Positions 28,864 to 35,321 of a DNA stretch of 35,321 nt are shown piece after piece. Location of the stretch: assembly GCA_938009055.1 (NCBI GenBank), contig CALLIO010000117.1:1-35321 (forward strand), read 5' to 3'. Made by a program: the position numbers and the translations under genes. The first letter of the stretch is position 1, and every line of letters begins with the position of its first letter. Below the pieces are notes generated by a model. That model had not been told where the DNA came from. It ran no database searches and saw nothing but the letters and a program-made list of their open reading frames with translations. Source of the DNA: an uncultured Altererythrobacter sp. (GTDB lineage: Bacteria; Pseudomonadota; Alphaproteobacteria; Sphingomonadales; Sphingomonadaceae).

Positions 28864-28880
28864 CCCGCGCAGGCCAGACC

Positions 28881-29336
28881 ATGGCGAAGAAGGACGAGGT
28901 TTTCGACCATTCCCCCTGCCCCGATAATCCGGGTTGGCATCGCTGGGATCTAAAGGACGAGACGATCTTCAATGGCGCTGTGATGGGCAAGCTCATCACC
29001 CGCAAAGAAGGCGATTTCTGCCGTCTGCGGATGTTTCCCGAACGCCGTCACCTCAATCTGCAAGAGGTCATCCATGGCGCGGTCACACAGTCGCTGATCG
29101 ACATATCGCTTTTCACCGCGATGCATACGCTGGGCAGCGGCAATGCTGGCCCATCAGTTACGCTAGAAATATCGACCCAGTTTGTTGGCGCAGGAAAAGG
29201 CGATCGTCCGCTCGATGCCGTCACGGAAATCATGCGCGAGACCGGCAAGCTCGCCTTTATCCGCGGGACAGTGGTGCAAGAAGACGAAACCGTCGCTGCC
29301 TTTTCCGGCATTGTGCGCAAGTTCACTCCACGATGA
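28881..29336 (+). CDS. Hotdog-fold thioesterase (PaaI-like)
   Basis: Start MAKKDEVFDHSPCP; NLQEVIHGAVTQSLIDISLFTAM...SVTLEISTQFVGAG is hotdog/PaaI-like. Confidence 0.85.
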   Translation: MAKKDEVFDHSPCPDNPGWHRWDLKDETIFNGAVMGKLITRKEGDFCRLRMFPERRHLNLQEVIHGAVTQSLIDISLFTAMHTLGSGNAGPSVTLEISTQFVGAGKGDRPLDAVTEIMRETGKLAFIRGTVVQEDETVAAFSGIVRKFTPR

Positions 29337-30460
29337 GCGGTATCACCCAGCGTTATGAGGAATTGATCGCAGCCGGTGAATTGCAGCGCGATCCCGACCA
29401 GCAGGTCGCCATTGCCGAGTTGATGGTATTGCAACGCTCGCTTGAAACGGCGCAATCCAAAGGCTTGTTCGGACAATTGTTCGGCGCCAAACCCAATCGC
29501 CATTACGGCATTTACATGTGGGGCGGTGTCGGGCGCGGAAAGTCGATGCTGATGGATCTGTTCCATGAAACGCTTGCCATCAAGGCCAAGCGCCGCGTCC
29601 ATTTCCACGCCTTTATGCAAGAGGTGCACGCCCGGCTGCGCGATGAGCGCAAAAAGGAAAGTGGCGATCCGATCCCGCCGGTCGCCGCCGCGCTTGCGCA
29701 AGATCTTGAATGTCTCAATTTCGACGAGATGGTCGTGACCAACTCCGCCGATGCGATGATTATGAGCCGGCTCTTCCGCGCGCTGATCGAAGATGAGGGC
29801 GTGGCGATTGTCACAACGTCAAACCGTCCGCCCAGCGATCTTTACAAGGACGGGCTCAACCGCGAACATTTCCTGCCCTTTATCGATTTGATCGAGGAAC
29901 GTCTGTCGATCCTTCCACTCAATGGGCCGCTCGACTACCGGCTCGACCGGCTGGGCGATATCGACAGTTGGCATACCCCCTTGGGCGATGCGGCGACCGC
30001 TCAGGTACGAGAGGCCTTTTTCCGGCTCACCGATTATAAGCCCGAAGACGCCGAACATGTCCCAAGCGAAGAGTTAGAGATCAGCGCTGGCCGCACAATG
30101 CATGTGCCCAAAAGTCTGAAAGGGGTTGGCGTCTTCTCTTTCAAACGCCTATGCGCCGAAGCCCGCGGTGCGCCGGATTATCTCGCCATTGCGCGCGCGT
30201 TTCATACCGTTGTGATTGTCGGCATCCCGCAAATGTCTAAAGAAATGCGCAATGAGGCAGCGCGCTTCGTTACGCTGATCGATGCGCTATACGAACATCG
30301 CGTCAAATTGTTCGCAACTGCCGAAGTCGAGCCGGAGGCGCTCTATCCCGCAGGCGATGGCGCTTTCGAATTCGAGCGCACTGTCAGTCGTTTAATGGAA
30401 ATGCAGAGCAGCGATTACATGGCGCTTGGCCATGGTGCAGAGCAAGCCGCCATCGCTTGA
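29333..30460 (+). CDS. zapE: Cell division protein ZapE / AFG1-like ATPase
   Basis: Start MSGITQRYEELIAAGELQRDPDQQ at 29333 (ATGA overlap); GIYMWGGVGRGKSMLMDLFHE Walker A, LNFDEMVVTNSADAMIMSRLF, TSNRPPSDLYKDGLNREHFLPFI. Confidence 0.95.
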   Translation: MSGITQRYEELIAAGELQRDPDQQVAIAELMVLQRSLETAQSKGLFGQLFGAKPNRHYGIYMWGGVGRGKSMLMDLFHETLAIKAKRRVHFHAFMQEVHARLRDERKKESGDPIPPVAAALAQDLECLNFDEMVVTNSADAMIMSRLFRALIEDEGVAIVTTSNRPPSDLYKDGLNREHFLPFIDLIEERLSILPLNGPLDYRLDRLGDIDSWHTPLGDAATAQVREAFFRLTDYKPEDAEHVPSEELEISAGRTMHVPKSLKGVGVFSFKRLCAEARGAPDYLAIARAFHTVVIVGIPQMSKEMRNEAARFVTLIDALYEHRVKLFATAEVEPEALYPAGDGAFEFERTVSRLMEMQSSDYMALGHGAEQAAIA

Positions 30461-30469
30461 GAAAACCGG

Positions 30470-31537
30470 CTAGGCGACTTTTGCAGCCTCAGCGTGATCT
30501 GCCAGTCGGCGCTGGGCAGCCACCAGTCGGTTCATCACTTTCAGGTCATTTTCACGCAGCTTCAAAGCAGTATCCGCCCACAGTTCGGTAATCCGGTTGA
30601 GTTCATCGAGCTGCAAGTCCCAGCTGATCTTCATCGCTTTGCGCGAGCCGACAAGACCGGCGTGGCGCCGCTGCGATTTCTTGATGAAGTCGCGGCAAGC
30701 ATTGATCCCGTCTCCTGGCTCAGCAAGTTGATGGACAATCCCCAGATCATACATCTCTTCAGCCGTATAGGTCTGGTTCGAAACGATAATCCGGTCAGCC
30801 ATCGCACTGCCAAGCTTGCGTGAAAGCAGCGCATGGGCGCCCATCCCTGGGAAAAGGCCGAACATAACTTCGGGCAGGCCAAACGTCGCAGTTCGCTCGG
30901 CAATGATATAGTCAAAGGATAGCAAAGCTTCGAACCCACCACCAAGCGCAGCCCCCTGGACAAGGCCGACCGTCAGCATGTCCATGTTCAGCGTGTTGAT
31001 GTTGCGTTCAAGTATCCGGCAGCAGCGATGACCATAGCTGACCAAACCATCGCGGTCGCGCTCGCGGATCAATTGCTGGAACAGCGCGAGATCACCGCCA
31101 AAGCAGAACACATCTTTCGCACGGCTGCCCAAAATCAGATAGTTCAACGGCACTTTGTCTGGACCGAAACCGCTTTCGATCTGATCCTGCCAATTCTCAA
31201 AATCATGCAGCATGCTTGGCGTAAAGCTGGGCCGCGATTCGGGGTTCATGAAAGTCCACAAGGCGCGTTGCTGCTCGTCATAAAGAACGTCCAGCTCCTC
31301 AAGCTCAAAAAGCTTAGCAGGGATTGCTGCATGCAGAGCGCTCTCTGCAAACATCTCGTCATCGCCCGTAAGGGGGATCGCTCTATTGATTGCGCCGTCC
31401 ATCACTTCTTTTAGCTCGCTCCGCCCTTTATTGTCTGCGAACTCAATTCCACTCCGCGGGTCACTCGAACCTTTTGGAAGATGTGAAACGAAACTAGGCT
31501 CGCTGGCGGACGGTTTGCAAATGGAAAGATGTTTCAT
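30470..31537 (-). CDS. RpfF-like DSF synthase / enoyl-CoA hydratase (crotonase) family protein
   Basis: Crotonase core FCFGGDLALFQQLI, GLVQGAALGGGFEALLSFDYIIAERTATFGLPEVMFGLFPGMGAHALLSRKLG and C-terminal HAGLVGSRKAM...LWADTALKLRENDLKVMNRLVAAQRR resemble RpfF. Two Glu in FEA and PEV are 20 residues apart, as recalled for E141/E161 of RpfF. Start uncertain: 31537, 31402 or 31354. Confidence 0.82.
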   Translation of the reverse strand: MKHLSICKPSASEPSFVSHLPKGSSDPRSGIEFADNKGRSELKEVMDGAINRAIPLTGDDEMFAESALHAAIPAKLFELEELDVLYDEQQRALWTFMNPESRPSFTPSMLHDFENWQDQIESGFGPDKVPLNYLILGSRAKDVFCFGGDLALFQQLIRERDRDGLVSYGHRCCRILERNINTLNMDMLTVGLVQGAALGGGFEALLSFDYIIAERTATFGLPEVMFGLFPGMGAHALLSRKLGSAMADRIIVSNQTYTAEEMYDLGIVHQLAEPGDGINACRDFIKKSQRRHAGLVGSRKAMKISWDLQLDELNRITELWADTALKLRENDLKVMNRLVAAQRRLADHAEAAKVA

Positions 31538-31543
31538 GCGGTT

Positions 31544-31599
31544 AAACGAGTCTCATTTCGGGCCAATGGATAGTTAACAGCCCAATGAGAATTTCGTTT
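31544..31599. repeat. Large imperfect inverted repeat between asnB-like and rpfF-like genes
   Basis: AAACGA-gt-CTCATT-tc-GGGC-[16 nt]-GCCC-AATGAG-aatt-TCGTTT: 16 paired positions in three blocks. Confidence 0.8.
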
Positions 31600-33497
31600 C
31601 AGGAGGTCACTTCAAGTCGTTGCAAACTCTTGTCGAGCATCATCATTTGCCACAGGACACGCGAATTATCTGAGCGACCAGAAATGTGCATCTCGGCAAG
31701 ATTACTTAAGTGACTACTATCGAAAAGCCCTGAATTTATAAGCATTTGACTTTGCGCAACACCACGTGCTTGCGATGCCAGCGGCCCGCGCAGCCACTGC
31801 GCAATTGGGGTTACGAAGCCCTGCTTCTGCCGGTAGAGAATATTTTGCGGAAGGTAACGCTCCATACTCTTCTTGAGCAAATATTTGCCGGTTGAGCGTT
31901 TTACACGGAATTTTTCAGGCAAAGTCGCGGCAAATTCAATCAAGCGGTGGTCGAGCAGCGGTTCTCGCGCCTCTAAACTTACCGCCATGCTGGTGCGATC
32001 AACCTTGGTCAGGATGTCGCCGGGCAGCCAGAATTTGAGATCGGCATATTGTGCACGGTCCAATCCGCTTCTTGCAGGAGCGCCACGCATCAGGGCGATC
32101 AGCTCGTCTTCTGCCTTATATCCACCGAGCGCTTTGCGTGCTGGATCGGCATAGATGGCGCTGCGCTGATCGGCGGTGAGCACGGATAGCCCGCGGGCAT
32201 AACCCGCATCGCCATCGCCCGCGAGCGCAAGCAAAGTGGATTTGGCGCGAAACGGTCGTGGGGCCCAATCCGCCTTGGGCCATAGCTTGCCCAAAGTGCC
32301 AAACAGGGGTTGTCGCAAGGACGCAGGGAGCAGCGAACGCGCGCGTTCCTCATGCGCATGGAAGACTTGTCGGCGATAACCGGCAAAGGCTTCGTCCGCT
32401 CCGTCGCCCGACAAAGCTACAGTCACATTCTCGCGCGCCAATTGGCACACGCGCCATGTCGGAAGCGCAGAGGCATCGGCGAAGGGTTCGTCAAACATGC
32501 CCACGAGCTGATCCATCGCAGTGAAGTCGTCATTGCCAACGATCCGTTCGCGGTGGTCGGTCTGGAACAGCTCGGCCACTTGTTTGGCGTAGGAGGTCTC
32601 ATCGACCTCGCTCACGTCAAAGCCAATCGAGCAGGTTTGGACGGGTGATTGGCTGGTCTCTGCCATCAATGCGACGACAGAAGAACTATCGACGCCGCCA
32701 GACAGAAACGCACCCAATGGCACATCGGCGACCATCCGGCTGCGTACAGCCTCGCGCAGCAAGTTTACTAGCTCAGCAGACAGATCCGCCTCGCTGCCTT
32801 TGCGTCGTTCCGCAAAACTAATGTCCCACCACTGCTTGGGCTGGCTCAGCGGTTTGCCTTGCTCAAGCAGCAGAAAATGACCGGCGGGCAATTTGCGCAC
32901 GCCCTGAAGGATCGAGCGCGTATCGGGCACATAACCCCAAGCGAGGTAATCATCGACGGCGGCAACATCGATCCGGCGTTTGAGCAGCGGATGGGCGAGC
33001 AGCCCTTTCATCTCGGATGCAAAGGCGAGGCTGCCATCGGACAGCTCGGCCAGAAACAGCGGCTTTACCCCCAACCTGTCGCGAGCAATGAAAAGTTCGC
33101 GGGCCTGCGTATCGAACAGAGCGAAGGTGAACATGCCATCCAAGCGCTTGAGACAATCGGCGCCCCAGCGTTGATAGGCGGCAAGAATAACCTCGGTATC
33201 GCCATCGGTGTTGAACTGTGCGCCCTCGCCTTCCAACTCGCGGCGCAATTGGCGGTAATTGTAAATCTCGCCATTGAAGACAATGACCGCGCGCTTGTCA
33301 GCCGAATGCATCGGTTGAGGGGAGCCTTCTAGGTCGATGATCGACAGGCGGCGATGGCCCAGCCCCACACCCTGATCGGTCCAAACACCTGCGCCATCGG
33401 GCCCGCGATGCACCATCGCATCGCACATCCGCTCTACCCGCACCGGATCAACCGGCTTGGGCGTTGGCCCATGAAATATTCCGGCAATCCCGCACAT
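31599..33497 (-). CDS. Asparagine synthase (glutamine-hydrolysing)/amidotransferase, XrtA/PEP-CTERM-associated type
   Basis: 632 aa; MCGIAGIFHG GATase II start, VHRGPDGAGVW, FNGEIYNYRQLRREL, GAFLSGGVDSSSVVALMAE ATP-PP motif; directly downstream of exosortase. Confidence 0.92.
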   Translation of the reverse strand: MCGIAGIFHGPTPKPVDPVRVERMCDAMVHRGPDGAGVWTDQGVGLGHRRLSIIDLEGSPQPMHSADKRAVIVFNGEIYNYRQLRRELEGEGAQFNTDGDTEVILAAYQRWGADCLKRLDGMFTFALFDTQARELFIARDRLGVKPLFLAELSDGSLAFASEMKGLLAHPLLKRRIDVAAVDDYLAWGYVPDTRSILQGVRKLPAGHFLLLEQGKPLSQPKQWWDISFAERRKGSEADLSAELVNLLREAVRSRMVADVPLGAFLSGGVDSSSVVALMAETSQSPVQTCSIGFDVSEVDETSYAKQVAELFQTDHRERIVGNDDFTAMDQLVGMFDEPFADASALPTWRVCQLARENVTVALSGDGADEAFAGYRRQVFHAHEERARSLLPASLRQPLFGTLGKLWPKADWAPRPFRAKSTLLALAGDGDAGYARGLSVLTADQRSAIYADPARKALGGYKAEDELIALMRGAPARSGLDRAQYADLKFWLPGDILTKVDRTSMAVSLEAREPLLDHRLIEFAATLPEKFRVKRSTGKYLLKKSMERYLPQNILYRQKQGFVTPIAQWLRGPLASQARGVAQSQMLINSGLFDSSHLSNLAEMHISGRSDNSRVLWQMMMLDKSLQRLEVTS

Positions 33498-33508
33498 GGT
33501 CTAGTCGC

Positions 33509-34540
33509 TTAGCCAGTTGCCGGGCTGGCGTAAATCGCTGCCAATGCAAAGAGGAGTAAAAGCCCAAGACTTGCCAGCATCGCGGTGTTCGCGCTGCCCG
33601 CATTTCCTTCAAGCTTGGAAAGCCAGCTCATGGTCTGCAATTCTTGCACCGAATAGCCAGCGCTTTCCGGTTCGCGCTCGAAAAAGGGTATCGCACCGCC
33701 CAGCACGATGGCCATCACAATGGCGAAGAAAACCCAGCCATAGACAATATGATCGAAGCCTGCGGCAAATTCGACGCCTTGGCTTTGCGCGATGTAGATC
33801 GTGCCCCATGCCCGGATACCGTTGGCGATGATTGGAACCAGCACGCATGCGCCCATAAACAAGGCGCGGCGCTTCCAGCTATCGAAGGATGTGAAGGCGA
33901 CCAAAACGCCCAATGTCACCATCGCGATCAGGAATTTTACGCCGGAGCACTCTTCCGCCACGATGAAGAGGCCAACCGGCGTATTGATATAGATATCCTC
34001 AACCGTCGCCTCGATCCCGCTCCACATGGTGAGCGCAATCGCAATCTCTGCCGTGATGCCCTGCAGGAAAGGGATGATCTCATCGCCAAAGGGCACGAGG
34101 AAGGTCATCATACCAACAGGCAGCATCAAAAAGGCTACGATGCGGGGGCCAAGGAAAAGCAGTATGCTCGCCTGAAGTGCGCCGACTGCGCCAGCTTGCG
34201 CGAGTAGGTTGATGTCCAGGGCGATGCCAGCCAGCCACAATGCGAACGCTGTCCCCAGAAAACCAAGACCAGGCAACCAATGGGTGGGCGCCAGCTGCTT
34301 CAACCCTTCGGCGCGCAAGGCAATCAGCCAAACGACGACCAAGGGGACGAGCAAAATGTGGTTGTAGGTGTCGATGTTCCACCATTGGTGAAGCATATCG
34401 CCCCATTGCTGCGCAGTGAGTGCAAAAATGCCGAGCCATGACAGTGCCAACCGTGCAAGCGGCATACGCCAGACTTGCGGCAGATGAGCGATCAATCCGT
34501 CCTCGCGCCAGTTTTTAAGGCGGGCTTCAAGCTGCGTCAC
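33509..34540 (-). CDS. Exosortase (XrtA-like), without a fused EpsI domain
   Basis: 343 aa polytopic; catalytic Cys/Arg/His motifs FIVAEECSGVKFLIA, IIANGIRAWGTIY, GFDHIVYGWVFF. Confidence 0.9.
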   Translation of the reverse strand: MTQLEARLKNWREDGLIAHLPQVWRMPLARLALSWLGIFALTAQQWGDMLHQWWNIDTYNHILLVPLVVVWLIALRAEGLKQLAPTHWLPGLGFLGTAFALWLAGIALDINLLAQAGAVGALQASILLFLGPRIVAFLMLPVGMMTFLVPFGDEIIPFLQGITAEIAIALTMWSGIEATVEDIYINTPVGLFIVAEECSGVKFLIAMVTLGVLVAFTSFDSWKRRALFMGACVLVPIIANGIRAWGTIYIAQSQGVEFAAGFDHIVYGWVFFAIVMAIVLGGAIPFFEREPESAGYSVQELQTMSWLSKLEGNAGSANTAMLASLGLLLLFALAAIYASPATG

Positions 34541-35321
34541 GGCTTTTGCCCTCCTTCGCCTTTCCTAGGATGGCACCGAGCGGGGCGAGCATCGCTTCCC
34601 AGCTTTGCTCAGCCACCACATATTCGCGGGCTCCCGCGCCCATCGCATCGCCTTGAGCAGGGTTCTGCGCAAAATGCAGCAGATGGGCGGCAAGCGCTGC
34701 ATCGCTCGATCCGATCGCGAAATGCTTGCCGTCCTTGGCATTTATGCCGGTTGCTGCCTCTGGTGAGAGGACAACAGGGCGCGCCATCGCCATCGCCTCA
34801 AGCACCTTGTTTTGAACCCCGCGTGCAATGGTGAGCGGCGCTGTGACGGCGGTGGCTGAACGGATAAAGGGGCGTACATCTGGCACCCCTCCCCAAACGC
34901 GCACGCCGTTTCTGCCGTCATGCGCGGTCAGCTCGGGCACAGGCGCGCGGCCAACCACGTGGAATTGCGCTGTGGGAAGTTCGGACTGCACGGCAGGCAG
35001 AATATGCTCGATCATCCTGAGGCATGCCGCGACATTGGGCGGATAATCCATTTGTCCGGTGAAGACGAAATGCGGCCCGTCGCCCGCTAGCTGAGGATGA
35101 GGATCGGTTTGAGCGGGATCGAAGAAATCTGCGTCAATGCCATTGCCGATGGCCCGAATATCGCCCGCATCGCCGTCGGACAGGCGCGAGCGAAGCAGCG
35201 CAGCCTCAGCATCGGTGATCAGCGTCGTAACATCGGCGCGGCCCACCAGTTTCTCTTCCACCGCACGCAGCAATTGCCCCTCGCGCGCGTCGATCCATTT
35301 GCGCGGGAACGCGCCGCTTTC
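34527..35321 (-). CDS. Glycosyltransferase (PEP-CTERM/XrtA-associated type), partial at window edge
   Basis: Frame open to 35321 (ESGAFPRKWIDAREGQLLRAVEEKLVGRADVTTLITDAEAALL...); GT-B features FTGQMDYPPNVAA, VWGGVPDVRPFIRSATAVTAPLTIARGVQNKVLEAMAMARPVVLSPEAATGI. 14-nt overlap with the exosortase gene. Confidence 0.85.
   Translation of the reverse strand, partial: ESGAFPRKWIDAREGQLLRAVEEKLVGRADVTTLITDAEAALLRSRLSDGDAGDIRAIGNGIDADFFDPAQTDPHPQLAGDGPHFVFTGQMDYPPNVAACLRMIEHILPAVQSELPTAQFHVVGRAPVPELTAHDGRNGVRVWGGVPDVRPFIRSATAVTAPLTIARGVQNKVLEAMAMARPVVLSPEAATGINAKDGKHFAIGSSDAALAAHLLHFAQNPAQGDAMGAGAREYVVAEQSWEAMLAPLGAILGKAKEGKSRDAA

Noticed and set aside
28934-29332. N-terminal extension of the zapE ORF (28934..29332)
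   Set aside because: Out-of-frame overlap with the thioesterase gene; the ZapE family start MSGITQRYEEL is at 29333 with an ATGA overlap.
33720-34207. 187-aa plus-strand ORF 33644..34207
   Set aside because: Antisense to the exosortase, no recognisable family; shadow ORF.
1-35321. tRNA, rRNA, transposase, integrase, phage or CRISPR content
   Set aside because: Inspected intergenic regions by eye for tRNA-like cloverleaf ends, repeat-spacer patterns and mobile-element ORFs; none convincing. tRNAscan-SE/Infernal were not available, so this is a visual negative.

Overview
The window looks like an alphaproteobacterial chromosome segment, probably Sphingomonadales/Erythrobacteraceae (inferred from protein style and gene content only). 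It is densely coding. I saw no tRNA, rRNA, CRISPR array, prophage or transposase. Most of it is housekeeping: nuoD(partial)-C-B-A; aldehyde dehydrogenase and thiolase; 2-hydroxyacid dehydrogenase; ammonium transporter; fabA-fabB-fabI-GNAT; amidase, PBP1A and prfB; RNase E; cspA; sdhB, hotdog thioesterase and zapE. Three regions deserve attention. (1) prfB is followed by an outer-membrane beta-barrel protein, an exported caspase-like protease and a methyltransferase-fold lipoprotein, with each junction a 4-nt ATGA overlap. (2) A DSF-synthase (RpfF)-like crotonase sits directly downstream of, and co-oriented with, an exosortase/asparagine-synthase/glycosyltransferase (XrtA/PEP-CTERM type) cluster, with a large imperfect inverted repeat between asnB-like and rpfF-like. 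(3) A PLP-dependent fold-type-I enzyme and a D-Ala-D-Ala-ligase-like ATP-grasp enzyme are divergently transcribed from a very short intergenic region, with a SAM methyltransferase downstream of the PLP gene. All assignments come from reading protein motifs; no database search was run.
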